A stretch of 60,514 bases of DNA from positions 1 to 60,514 of IMG/VR virus record IMGVR_UViG_3300025483_000009. One strand, written 5' to 3'. The translations under genes and the position numbers were made by a program. This document shows positions 16,808 to 25,221 of the stretch, in pieces. The stretch is from a virus. The stretch's first letter is position 1, and each line of letters starts with the position of its first letter. The notes beneath the pieces were generated by a model. The model worked only from the letters and a program-made list of their open reading frames with translations, searched no databases and had not been told where the DNA came from.

Positions 16808-18503
16808 TACCTTTAGTGAGATTGATTTTACAGCAGCTAGAACTAACCTCATTGTAGGAACTAACGGAGCAGGTAAGAGCACCATTTTGGATGCGCTTAC
16901 CTTTTCTTTGTTTGGGAAACCATTCCGTAAGATCAACAAACCGATGCTGGTGAATAGCATCAACGAAAAGGATTGCATTGCTGAGATTGAATTTAACATC
17001 GGTAAGAAAGAATACAAGCTTGTTCGTGGTATCAAACCAAACAAACTTGAGATCTATTGTGATGGTCGTCTGTGGAATCAGGAAGCATCGCTTGTAGATC
17101 AACAGAAGAACTTTGAGAACAATGTTCTCAAGATGAACTACAAATCATTTACACAGATTGTGGTGCTTGGTAGCAGCACTTTTGTACCATTCATGCGTTT
17201 GTCTCTGGCACAGCGTCGTGAGATCATCGAAGACATTCTTGACATCCAAGTCTTCTCCACGATGAATGTTGTGCTTAAGGATAAGATCCGTGAGAACTCT
17301 GAGGAGATTCGTAACCTAGAGTCAGAAATTTTTCTTCTGGAAGAGAAAGTACAACTCCAGAAGAACTATATGTTTGAGTTGGAAAAACAAAACAAAGAAG
17401 CTGTAGCAAAGAAGACTGAAAAGATTAACGAGTATAAAAAAACTGAACTCCAGTCTAACGAAGACATTAGCATTCTCACACAACAAATCAGTAAACTTAA
17501 TGAAGAAATGCAGGAGTATAAAACTTCTAGCGAAAAGATCAAAAAGTTAAACACTTTTCTCATTAAAGTGCAGTCTAAGTTAGATACTTGTAAAAAAGAA
17601 CATGACTTCTTTGAGAAGAACCATGTCTGTCCTACTTGCACACAGGATCTTTCTGATGAGTTTCGTGATGAAAAGTTACAGACTGGTCAGACAAAAGTTG
17701 ATGAGATGTTGGTAGGTTACAATGATATTCTCTCTGCAATTGGGGAGGAAGAGTCCCGATTTGCAAAGTTTACTGAGTTATCTACAGAAGTTAATAACAT
17801 AAACAACACAATTTATCAAACAAATTGTCAGATTACATCAACTCGGAAGTTAATGGAAGATCTTCAAGGAGAGATCGTTGAGTTGCAAGCTATGAATCCT
17901 GACAAGAAAGCAGAGTTTGTAAAACTAGAGACGCTGGTCAACTCCAAAAAGCAACTCAACAAAGACTTTGGATCACTGAAGCAGGACAAAGCAATCTTAA
18001 CAACGGCTACACAATTGCTAAAGGACAGTGGTATCAAGACTAGAATCATCAAGACATATCTGCCTACGATGAACAAACTGATCAATCAGTATCTTCAGCG
18101 TATGGATTTTTATGTCAATTTTACTCTCAATGAGAGTTTTGAAGAGACTATTAAATCTAGATACCGTGATGTATTTTCTTATGAATCTTTCAGTGAGGGA
18201 GAAAAAGCTCGTATCGATATCGCTTTGCTGCTTACTTGGCGTAGTATTGCTAAACTTAAGAATTCTGTGGATACTAACCTCCTCATTCTAGACGAGATCT
18301 TTGATGGATCTCTTGATCAGTCTGGCACATCTGATCTAGGATGGATCCTCCGTAACTTTGATGACTCTACTAGAGTGTTTGTCATCAGTCATAAATCTAA
18401 TATAGATGACAAGTTCGACAGGACTTTGACCGTTGATAAAGAGAAGAATTTTTCTGTGATCACAGAGACAGCAAACGAAGTGTCCCATGCCCTGGTTGGG
18501 TGA
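16758..18503 (+). CDS. 46: Recombination endonuclease subunit gp46 (Rad50-like)
   Basis: This SMC/Rad50-type ATPase partners gp47. Walker A is GTNGAGKST near residues 35-43, the signature is SEGEKARIDIALL near 477, and Walker B is LLILDEIFDGS near 509. The middle is a long coiled coil carrying a zinc-hook CPTC near residue 292. Its 581 residues match T4 gp46 (560). The ATG at 16758 lies inside the preceding small gene. Confidence 0.96.
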   Translation: MIHFQKIRWKNFLSTGNTFSEIDFTAARTNLIVGTNGAGKSTILDALTFSLFGKPFRKINKPMLVNSINEKDCIAEIEFNIGKKEYKLVRGIKPNKLEIYCDGRLWNQEASLVDQQKNFENNVLKMNYKSFTQIVVLGSSTFVPFMRLSLAQRREIIEDILDIQVFSTMNVVLKDKIRENSEEIRNLESEIFLLEEKVQLQKNYMFELEKQNKEAVAKKTEKINEYKKTELQSNEDISILTQQISKLNEEMQEYKTSSEKIKKLNTFLIKVQSKLDTCKKEHDFFEKNHVCPTCTQDLSDEFRDEKLQTGQTKVDEMLVGYNDILSAIGEEESRFAKFTELSTEVNNINNTIYQTNCQITSTRKLMEDLQGEIVELQAMNPDKKAEFVKLETLVNSKKQLNKDFGSLKQDKAILTTATQLLKDSGIKTRIIKTYLPTMNKLINQYLQRMDFYVNFTLNESFEETIKSRYRDVFSYESFSEGEKARIDIALLLTWRSIAKLKNSVDTNLLILDEIFDGSLDQSGTSDLGWILRNFDDSTRVFVISHKSNIDDKFDRTLTVDKEKNFSVITETANEVSHALVG

Positions 18504-18544
18504 CCACTCCTGCTGTATGATATGTCCATACACGCAGAGATTAG

Positions 18545-20695
18545 ATGACCACCCAGCAGATCAAAGGTAACCTTGCTCGCTTGCTCGCTACTGAGAACCT
18601 CATTGTAGAGCATCGTAAGGTCTCTACAGCGTCGTTTGATGTTGACCGCCGTGTCCTTACTCTACCGAACTGGGACCGCGCTTCTAACATCGTTTACGAC
18701 TTGCTGGTGGGTCATGAGGTTGGTCACGCTCTGTTCACCCCCAATGAAGATTGGAACGATCGTGCTACCTGCCCTCGTGACTACATCAATGTGGTTGAGG
18801 ATGCTCGCATCGAAAAACTGATGAAGCGTAAGTTCCCTGGTCTGCGTAAGTCTTTTGCTGGTGGATACACTGAACTCAATGAGCAAGATTTTTTTGGTAT
18901 TGCCGATGAAGATCCTGAGACTTTCAGTCTGATTGATCGTATCAATCTGCATTTTAAGTGTGGTGCTACCTCCCTCATGCCTTTCGATGACGAAGAGAAA
19001 GTCTTTGTGACTCGCATCGATACATGTGAAACTTTTGATGAGGTCTGTCAGATTGCAAATGACATCTATGCTTTTGTGAAGCAACAGAAAGAACAGCAGA
19101 AGCAGGAAGATCTGCCTATGGATGCACCACCATCTCCTCAATCTGGTAACAACGACAGTAAGCAAGAACAGACTCCTACTGGAGACTCTGAAGAGTCTGA
19201 TGATACTGAGATGAAAGATGATGCTCTTCAGTCAGTCAGTGATGACATGGACTACGATCCAGATGCTGATGAAGATGAAGAAGAGTCTAAGACTCAACAA
19301 AATTTTGACAGTGCATCTAACCAACTGACTGATTACAGTAGTAAGAATCTTGTCTATGTGGAGATTCCTGAGAAAATTGACATTAATTCTATTGTTGTTG
19401 ACTGGAAAGAAGTCCATGACTGGATCGATGGAGAGTATGAAGCAGGTCGTGCTGGCATACATAGTGAACTGAATGAAAAATGTGATCGCGAATATCGTGA
19501 GTTCCGACAGAGTTCGCAGAAGGAGGTGAACTACCTTGTCAAGGAGTTTGAGTGCCGTAAGTCTGCTGACGCTTACGCTCGTGCTGGTCAATCTAAGACT
19601 GGTGTGCTTGATACTTCTAAGTTACATACTTATAAGTACAACGAAGATCTTTTCAAAAAAGTAACCATCATGCCTGATGGTAAGAACCATGGCATGTTGT
19701 TCCTGCTTGACTGGTCTGGTTCTATGGTCAATCAGATTCACTCTACATTTAAGCAACTCCTCAATCTGACTGCATTCTGTAAGAAAGTGCAGATTCCTTT
19801 TGAAGTGTATGCTTTCACTAATGAGTGGCGTATTGTCAATCACATCAAAGAGAATGCTGGTGAACTTGATCCTACATTCCACTTCCGTAGTGTGAAGCGT
19901 CACAATCTTACTGTTGGTGAGATCTCCATCAATCCAGAGAATTTCAATCTGGTCAACATCATTTCGTCTCGCTCTAATAGTAAAGATTATGAGCGTCAGT
20001 GTAAAAACATCTGGCATATTACTAGTTCTTACGACGACGGCACATATTCACATTCCAAAATTCCTTACGGCATGGAACTTTCTGGTACTCCATTGAATGA
20101 TGCTATCGTCTGTATGAACTACATCATTCCTCAGTTCAAGAAACAGAATGACTTGCAGAAAGTCAATCTTCTTGTTCTCACTGATGGTGATAGTTGCATG
20201 GTTGGTTATGGTCGTCGGTCATTCGACACTTATACAGATGAAGAGAGAATCTATCGAGCTCGTATCGGTCAGAATGTTTCTCTGCGTGATCGTAAGACGG
20301 GTCGTGTGTATCCTGCATTCCAAGATGCTTTCCATGATGTTACTAATACACTGATTCAGCAGGTTCGTGACCGTTTTCCTGAGGTCAATGTTCTCGGTTT
20401 CCGCATTCTTTTGGGTTCTCATCTGTCCAATTTTGTCCACAACTATGGTCGTGGGTATGAAGGATACTCTGATATTGTGACTCGCTGGAAGAAAGAAAAA
20501 TCTGTGGTAATCCAGAATCCCCTGTCATACTCTGCGATCTTTGCCATCCAGCAGAACAGTCTGGAGTCTGATACCGACTTCAATGTTGAAGCAGGTGCTA
20601 AGAAGGGTGAGATTAGTAAGGCGTTCAAAAAGATGCTGAAGAGCAAGTCCACTAACAAAAAACTACTCAGTTCTTTTGTCGGATATATTGCTTGA
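18545..20695 (+). CDS. VWA-domain protein with N-terminal HExxH motif (CobT-like, putative metallopeptidase)
   Basis: This 716-residue protein has three parts. The N-terminal domain carries GHEVGHALF (H57, E58, H61), a zinc-metallopeptidase-type HExxH. A very acidic S/D/E/Q-rich linker spans about residues 180-255. The C-terminal half is a von Willebrand A domain with an intact MIDAS start DWSGSM (389-394) and LVLTDGDS later. The architecture resembles CobT/ViaA partners of MoxR-family AAA ATPases, and such an ATPase lies two genes downstream. It is annotated in cyanophages as a peptidase or CobT-like protein; the actual substrate is unknown. Confidence 0.85.
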   Translation: MTTQQIKGNLARLLATENLIVEHRKVSTASFDVDRRVLTLPNWDRASNIVYDLLVGHEVGHALFTPNEDWNDRATCPRDYINVVEDARIEKLMKRKFPGLRKSFAGGYTELNEQDFFGIADEDPETFSLIDRINLHFKCGATSLMPFDDEEKVFVTRIDTCETFDEVCQIANDIYAFVKQQKEQQKQEDLPMDAPPSPQSGNNDSKQEQTPTGDSEESDDTEMKDDALQSVSDDMDYDPDADEDEEESKTQQNFDSASNQLTDYSSKNLVYVEIPEKIDINSIVVDWKEVHDWIDGEYEAGRAGIHSELNEKCDREYREFRQSSQKEVNYLVKEFECRKSADAYARAGQSKTGVLDTSKLHTYKYNEDLFKKVTIMPDGKNHGMLFLLDWSGSMVNQIHSTFKQLLNLTAFCKKVQIPFEVYAFTNEWRIVNHIKENAGELDPTFHFRSVKRHNLTVGEISINPENFNLVNIISSRSNSKDYERQCKNIWHITSSYDDGTYSHSKIPYGMELSGTPLNDAIVCMNYIIPQFKKQNDLQKVNLLVLTDGDSCMVGYGRRSFDTYTDEERIYRARIGQNVSLRDRKTGRVYPAFQDAFHDVTNTLIQQVRDRFPEVNVLGFRILLGSHLSNFVHNYGRGYEGYSDIVTRWKKEKSVVIQNPLSYSAIFAIQQNSLESDTDFNVEAGAKKGEISKAFKKMLKSKSTNKKLLSSFVGYIA

Positions 20696-20720
20696 CAACT
20701 TCGCGTTTACCCTATATAAT
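20692..20720 (+). promoter_or_regulatory. Perfect sigma70 promoter
   Basis: TTGACA at 20692-20697, a 17-nt spacer and TATAAT at 20715-20720 give an exact consensus. The -35 box overlaps the TGA stop codon of the VWA gene. Initiation near 20727 gives a leader of about 45 nt for the gene at 20771. Confidence 0.9.
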
Positions 20721-20770
20721 TCTAACATCCCGTTCGTGGGAGCTCCCTATCAAAACATCTAGAACTAAAC

Positions 20771-21400
20771 ATGCGTAAGTGGAAATCCATTTGCCTGCAG
20801 TACAAAAAGTATGAGCAGGTACATAAAGAAAACATCATGCTCGAAGCATTTAAGATGCAACTCAGGGCAAACCCAAACAGTCGCCAGGTGAGATTCATTC
20901 GTAACGCTGCTAAGCGTTACTGCCTCACAAACTTTCCTACTGAATATCGTCAGATGGAAGAGAATGACTGGGATGATGTGGCAAAACGCCTGAGTGCTAC
21001 ATGGCAGCAGGAAAAGAACATTAACGATAAGTTTGCAAACTATCGTGAGGCATATCCTTCTTTCTTCTGGACTTCTAACCAGGAAAAGTCTGTTAGTGTC
21101 AAGGCTGTAATGTCTCAAATCAAACTTCCTTTTGACATTGACACTGTTGATGTTGCTACCCTAGCAGAACCAGCACCTTTGGTTGATGTGAAGAAACCAT
21201 TTGGTCAGGCATACATGTCACCAAAGCAACAAGCTGCTTATGATGCTGCAAAGGCACAGGTGGATGTAACTCCTGTTTCTCCTACCACAAAAACTGCTGT
21301 TGTTCCGCCCACCGATGACATTCTCACTAAAATGCTCAGCATGTTTAGTTCGGCAACGATGACCACGCCAGACGGAACCAAAATCCAATTCCAAAAGTGA
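20771..21400 (+). CDS. Unknown 209-residue protein
   Basis: It has a basic, helical N-terminal half (RNPNSRQVRFIRNAAKRY-type, near residues 35-55) and a Pro/Thr/Ala-rich C-terminal half ending TTPDGTKIQFQK. It is transcribed from its own consensus promoter and closed by a terminator, so it is a single-gene unit between the VWA protein and its AAA ATPase. The basic part could bind nucleic acid or phosphate groups. No family is recognised. Confidence 0.75.
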   Translation: MRKWKSICLQYKKYEQVHKENIMLEAFKMQLRANPNSRQVRFIRNAAKRYCLTNFPTEYRQMEENDWDDVAKRLSATWQQEKNINDKFANYREAYPSFFWTSNQEKSVSVKAVMSQIKLPFDIDTVDVATLAEPAPLVDVKKPFGQAYMSPKQQAAYDAAKAQVDVTPVSPTTKTAVVPPTDDILTKMLSMFSSATMTTPDGTKIQFQK

Positions 21401-21405
21401 CACAC

Positions 21406-21431
21406 ACCGCCCCTGACGGGGCGGTTTTTTT
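21406..21431 (+). terminator. Rho-independent terminator with downstream promoter
   Basis: ACCGCCCC and GGGGCGGT form an 8-bp GC stem with a TGAC loop, followed by seven T. It lies 6 nt after the upstream stop codon. A -10 box follows at once at 21435-21440. Confidence 0.92.
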
Positions 21432-21440
21432 GTATATAAT
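21413..21440 (+). promoter_or_regulatory. Probable promoter for cobS embedded in the terminator
   Basis: A perfect extended -10, TGTATATAAT (TATAAT at 21435-21440), lies 26 nt before the cobS ATG. The -35 position falls in the terminator loop (CTGACG, four of six matches, 16-nt spacer). The leader would be about 20 nt. Confidence 0.6.
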
Positions 21441-21465
21441 ATGTGCATACAACACAAAGAACTCA

Positions 21466-22560
21466 ATGCCTGCTCGTTCTGACCTAACCACCAACCAACT
21501 GACTGGATATCTCTCTGAAAATTACGGTAATGACATCAATGCTGAGAATGTTCGGTCTGCCTGCGATCACTTTGGTGTAACCTACGCTACTGCTACCAAG
21601 CGCCTGCGTGACTTTTATGTCAAGCGTGGCACTTGGAACCTGACTGTTCAAGAGAAACTTGAGCAACAGTATCAAGCACCTGCTGCTGTTCCTGTTACCG
21701 CTCGGGAAGAACAGAACCTTGTTCCTATCAAGGATGACAATTATGTCCCGTTCGGTAACTTCTCTGATGTAAAAAAAGTCATCCAGTCGCGACTGTTTTA
21801 CCCTGCTTTCATCACTGGTTTGTCAGGCAACGGTAAAACTTTCTCTGTTGAGCAAGCATGTGCTGCTCTAAATAGGGAGTTGATTCGTGTGAACATCACC
21901 ATTGAAACCGACGAGGATGATCTTATTGGTGGTTTCCGTCTTGTTAACGGCGAAACTGTTTGGCATAATGGTCCAGTCATCGAAGCTCTGGAGCGGGGAG
22001 CTGTGCTGCTTCTAGATGAGGTTGACCTGGCATCTAACAAGATTCTTTGTCTGCAATCTGTGTTGGAAGGCAAGGGTGTCTTCCTGAAGAAGACAGGTCG
22101 CTATGTTCAACCTGCTCCTGGTTTCAATGTGATTGCTACTGCCAACACCAAGGGCAAGGGCAGCGATGACGGTCGTTTTATCGGCACGAATGTTCTCAAC
22201 GAAGCATTTCTTGAGCGTTTTGCTATGACCTTTGAGCAGGAGTATCCTACTGTCTCTGTAGAGACTAAGATTCTTGAGAAAGTTTCTGCTTCTCTTGGTG
22301 TCAGTGATCAAGATTTCTGTGTCAATCTTGCCAACTGGGCAGATATCATCCGTAAAACTTTCAAAGATGGTGGTATCGATGAGGTGATCTCTACCCGTCG
22401 TCTGGTCCACATCATGCGTGCCTTTGCGATCTGGGGTGATCGTATGAAAGCGATCAAAGTTTGTGTCAATCGCTTCGATGATGAGACTAAGCAGTCATTT
22501 GTCGAACTTTATGATAAAATTGACGCTGACATTCAAACTGAAGAGGAGTCTGCTGAATGA
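21466..22560 (+). CDS. cobS: CobS-like AAA+ ATPase (MoxR family)
   Basis: This 364-residue MoxR/CobS-type AAA+ ATPase has Walker A GLSGNGKTFS (118-127), a Walker B VLLLDEVDLAS ending at 190 and a sensor TANTKGKG near 228. The N-terminal roughly 90 residues include a helical segment that may be a DNA-binding or adaptor domain. Cyanophage copies are called cobS after the cobaltochelatase subunit. The chelatase role is unproven, because the CobN catalytic subunit is absent and the VWA partner carries an HExxH motif. The start ATG at 21466 is chosen because the promoter -10 lies 26 nt before it. Confidence 0.92.
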   Translation: MPARSDLTTNQLTGYLSENYGNDINAENVRSACDHFGVTYATATKRLRDFYVKRGTWNLTVQEKLEQQYQAPAAVPVTAREEQNLVPIKDDNYVPFGNFSDVKKVIQSRLFYPAFITGLSGNGKTFSVEQACAALNRELIRVNITIETDEDDLIGGFRLVNGETVWHNGPVIEALERGAVLLLDEVDLASNKILCLQSVLEGKGVFLKKTGRYVQPAPGFNVIATANTKGKGSDDGRFIGTNVLNEAFLERFAMTFEQEYPTVSVETKILEKVSASLGVSDQDFCVNLANWADIIRKTFKDGGIDEVISTRRLVHIMRAFAIWGDRMKAIKVCVNRFDDETKQSFVELYDKIDADIQTEEESAE

Positions 22561-22736
22561 TGATTACTAAAATTCAACCAGGAGATTGTACTTTTATTGG
22601 CAGTGTCATCCGCCTTCGTGGCGGTGGATCTGCCCGAGTGACCAAAGTTGATGGTGAACATATTCACTTTCTCAGTCTTGACGGTCAATCTGATTTCTGT
22701 TATTATGATCAAATCGAATACGTCTGTACACCATGA
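22560..22736 (+). CDS. Small unknown protein, 58 residues
   Basis: It begins MITKIQPGDCTFIGSVIRLRGGG and looks like a compact beta barrel (VTKVDGEHIHFLSLDG, then SDFCYYDQIEYV). It overlaps the cobS stop by 1 nt; an ATG one codon earlier (22557) is also possible. It ends 4 nt into the next gene. The pattern is reminiscent of KOW or SH3-like barrels, but this is only a shape-level comparison. Confidence 0.55.
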   Translation: MITKIQPGDCTFIGSVIRLRGGGSARVTKVDGEHIHFLSLDGQSDFCYYDQIEYVCTP

Positions 22737-23017
22737 TGAAGTATGATGAAGACGCAATTTTGAATGAGTTGCGTGACTATATTATCTCTACTTACAACCA
22801 ACACTATTCGGCAGGCAATGATGCTATCCAAACTCTAGATCTAATCGAGTCTTGTGGTGATGCAGAAGCATTTTGCCGATCGAATATTCTAAAGTATGCA
22901 TCACGATATGATAAGAAAGGAACCGCTCGTCGTGACATCATGAAGATTCTGCACTATGCTGTGCTTCTGATGCACTTCTCTGACAAATCCATCACCACCG
23001 AAACTTACCCTCAATGA
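22733..23017 (+). CDS. DUF3310-like protein
   Basis: This 94-residue protein has the DUF3310 (nucleotide-kinase-like small phage family) pattern: HYSAGNDAIQTLDLIE, then AEAFCRSNILKYASRYDKKGT and RRDIMKILHYAVLL. Members occur next to phage replication genes; some are fused to or found with nucleotide kinases. It directly precedes the sliding clamp and overlaps it by 4 nt. The biochemical role is not established. Confidence 0.75.
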   Translation: MMKYDEDAILNELRDYIISTYNQHYSAGNDAIQTLDLIESCGDAEAFCRSNILKYASRYDKKGTARRDIMKILHYAVLLMHFSDKSITTETYPQ

Positions 23018-23685
23018 GCACCGTCATCCTTTCAAACAATACTCTCAATGTCCTCAGAAACTACAGCACAATCAACTCATCGATTGTATTCCGACAGGGC
23101 AACACCCTACGAACCATCTCTAATGCTGAGAACATCCTCGCAAAGTTTACTAGCGAGGAAGTTTTTCCGATGGACTTCGCTATCTATGATCTTAGTCAGT
23201 TCCTTTCTGGGATCTCTCTGTTTAGCAACCCTCAGCTTGAGTTTGACAACGAAAATTTTGTCACTATCCGTGGCGGTCGTCAGTCTGCTCGCTATTATTT
23301 TTCTGACCCAGAGATTACGCTCAAATCTGCTCCAGAAAAAAATGTGAAGTTCCCTGGTGCAGACATCCAGTTCAACATGGATGATCAGTGTCTCAGTGAT
23401 CTGCGTAAAGCATCTGCTGTCTACGGTCTTCCTGATCTGACATTCAAGACGGAAGCATCTCAGGACCAAGTAACCCTGATTCTGCATGACAAAGAGAATG
23501 AGACTAGTAACACTTACGAACAGGTTGTAACTGGTTGCGCTACTGGAGACTTCTCACTTGATGTGAAGATCGAAAACATTCGTGTTCTTCCTGGTCAATA
23601 TTCCGTCAAGGTTTCTAAGCATCTCATCTCTGAGTGGACTAATATAAACACCGACCTTACTTATTACATTGCCTTGGAGCCCTGA
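23014..23685 (+). CDS. 45: Sliding clamp gp45
   Basis: This trimeric DNA polymerase processivity clamp is also the mobile enhancer of late transcription through gp55. Its 223 residues match T4 gp45 (228). It shows the family start TVILSNNTLNVLRNYSTIN, an SFDL-type block (GDFSLDVKIENIRVLPG) and a YYIALEP end. The ATG overlaps the upstream stop. It is followed by speD and then the loader gp44. Confidence 0.95.
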   Translation: MSTVILSNNTLNVLRNYSTINSSIVFRQGNTLRTISNAENILAKFTSEEVFPMDFAIYDLSQFLSGISLFSNPQLEFDNENFVTIRGGRQSARYYFSDPEITLKSAPEKNVKFPGADIQFNMDDQCLSDLRKASAVYGLPDLTFKTEASQDQVTLILHDKENETSNTYEQVVTGCATGDFSLDVKIENIRVLPGQYSVKVSKHLISEWTNINTDLTYYIALEP

Positions 23686-24020
23686 TGAGACATATCCTTT
23701 TTACACTCAAAGAGTGTAACAAATCGTTCTTGGATGACGAACAGTTTGTAAGGGATGTTGTCTATCAGGCATCAGTCAAATGTAAATCAACTCTACTAGC
23801 ACTTAACTCACATAAGTTTGATCCGCAAGGTGTAACTTGTATTGCTATGCTTGCTGAATCCCACATCAGCATTCATACTTGGCCAGAGAAACGCATGGCA
23901 GTGTGTGATATTTTCACATGTGGTGAGCATACTAGACCCAAAAAGGGTGTAGAATATATGCAACTGATGTTCGATGCCAAGGACATCATCTGTAAATCCT
24001 TTACGAGACCGTTGGAATGA
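23685..24020 (+). CDS. speD: S-adenosylmethionine decarboxylase SpeD
   Basis: This 111-residue bacterial-type AdoMetDC makes decarboxylated SAM for polyamine synthesis. The self-cleavage site is in LAESHISIHTWPE, where S59 becomes the pyruvoyl cofactor. CDIFTCGEH supplies C80 as the expected proton donor. All key residues are present, so it should be active. It is inserted between clamp and clamp loader with 1- and 4-nt overlaps, a known cyanophage arrangement, which ties polyamine supply to replication gene expression. Confidence 0.95.
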   Translation: MRHILFTLKECNKSFLDDEQFVRDVVYQASVKCKSTLLALNSHKFDPQGVTCIAMLAESHISIHTWPEKRMAVCDIFTCGEHTRPKKGVEYMQLMFDAKDIICKSFTRPLE

Positions 24021-24961
24021 GCAAAGAGTTTCTGTGGGTGGAGAAATACCGCCCGAACATTGTCGAAGACTGCATCTTGCCTGATAGCATCAAGCAGGTG
24101 TTTCAGGGTTTCGTCAACCAAGGGGAACTCCCTAACCTGCTGCTGAGTGGCACTGCTGGAGTCGGCAAGACTACCATCGCAAAGGCGTTGTGTGAGGAGA
24201 TTGGTGCTTCTTACATCGTGATCAATGGATCTGATGAAGGACGCTTCCTAGACACCGTGAGGAACCGTGTCAGACAGTTTGCTACGACAGTCTCACTGAC
24301 TTCTGGTGCCGCCCACAAGGTGGTTATCATTGATGAGGCAGACAACACCACTAACGATGTTCAACTGTCTCTCAGAACCGCTGTTGAGGAGTTCCACAGC
24401 AACTGCCGTTTCATTTTTACCTGCAACTTTATCAATAAAATTATTGAACCGTTGCACTCCCGCTGTACTGTTGTTGACTTTCGCATCAAACCAGAGCAAG
24501 CGACAGTATTGCAAGGTCAATTCTTCACTCGTTTGAAAACTATCTTGACCCATGAACAAGTCGAGTTTGAGGACAAGGTTATTGCTAAGCTTGTCCGTAG
24601 GTATTATCCTGATTGGCGTCGCCTTATTAACGAGTGCCAACGGTATGCCGCTACTGGTAGTATTTCGTCTGCTATCCTTGTGGATGTTGCTGATGTTAAT
24701 CTGGATGCACTACTTGCGTCCCTGAAGAAGAAAGAGTTTACTAATGTCAAAACCTGGGTTGTCCAACACATGGATAATGATCCCAGTATGGTTATGCGTA
24801 AAGTCTATGATAGTCTGTATGGTGTATTGAAACCTGCTTCTATTCCTGAGGCAGTCTTGATCATTGCAAAGTACATGAAGGACATCATTATCGTTCCTGA
24901 TCAGGAGATCAATATGCTTGCCTGTTTGACAGAGATTATGATGAGTTGTGAATTTCGATGA
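24017..24961 (+). CDS. 44: Clamp loader ATPase gp44
   Basis: This is the AAA+ subunit that opens gp45 and loads it at primer-template junctions, with gp62. It has 314 residues against 319 in T4. The motifs are EKYRP at the N-terminus, Walker A GTAGVGKTT near residues 47-55, IIDEADN near 110 and the SRC motif LHSRCTVVDFR near 152. It overlaps speD by 4 nt. Confidence 0.97.
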   Translation: MSKEFLWVEKYRPNIVEDCILPDSIKQVFQGFVNQGELPNLLLSGTAGVGKTTIAKALCEEIGASYIVINGSDEGRFLDTVRNRVRQFATTVSLTSGAAHKVVIIDEADNTTNDVQLSLRTAVEEFHSNCRFIFTCNFINKIIEPLHSRCTVVDFRIKPEQATVLQGQFFTRLKTILTHEQVEFEDKVIAKLVRRYYPDWRRLINECQRYAATGSISSAILVDVADVNLDALLASLKKKEFTNVKTWVVQHMDNDPSMVMRKVYDSLYGVLKPASIPEAVLIIAKYMKDIIIVPDQEINMLACLTEIMMSCEFR

Positions 24962-25221
24962 CTAAAAAAACTACCCCACAAAATGTAAAAGAAGCACATG
25001 AAGGACTTTTTTATGCTACAATGAATCTACCTGCTGCAGCTGCACACTGTGGTATGACCCAGAAGGAGTTAAAAATGACGTTCTTTGAGTATCTTAAGTA
25101 CAATGCCCCAAACTTTGAAATCACTGAAGACACCGCTCCGTTACCCAGGGGGCAAAAGCAGGGCGCTAGCAAACCTGTTCCGATTCCTCCCCGACCTTTC
25201 CCAGGCAACCGAGTATCGTGA
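24958..25221 (+). CDS. Small unknown protein overlapping the Dam gene
   Basis: The protein has 87 residues. The first roughly 55 (KEAHEGLFYATMNLPAAAAHCG, then TQKELKMTFFEYLKY) look like a helix-turn-helix-type fold. The last roughly 35 are proline- and arginine-rich and encoded where the methylase is read in another frame. The overlap with the methylase is 119 nt, unusually long. It starts 4 nt inside gp44. Function is unknown; a small regulator or adaptor is possible. Confidence 0.6.
   Translation: MTKKTTPQNVKEAHEGLFYATMNLPAAAAHCGMTQKELKMTFFEYLKYNAPNFEITEDTAPLPRGQKQGASKPVPIPPRPFPGNRVS

Noticed and set aside
18504-18544. TATGAT at 18516 and TGTATG/CATACA inverted repeat before the VWA gene as a promoter
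   Set aside because: No acceptable -35 at 16-18 nt; kept out because the evidence is too weak.
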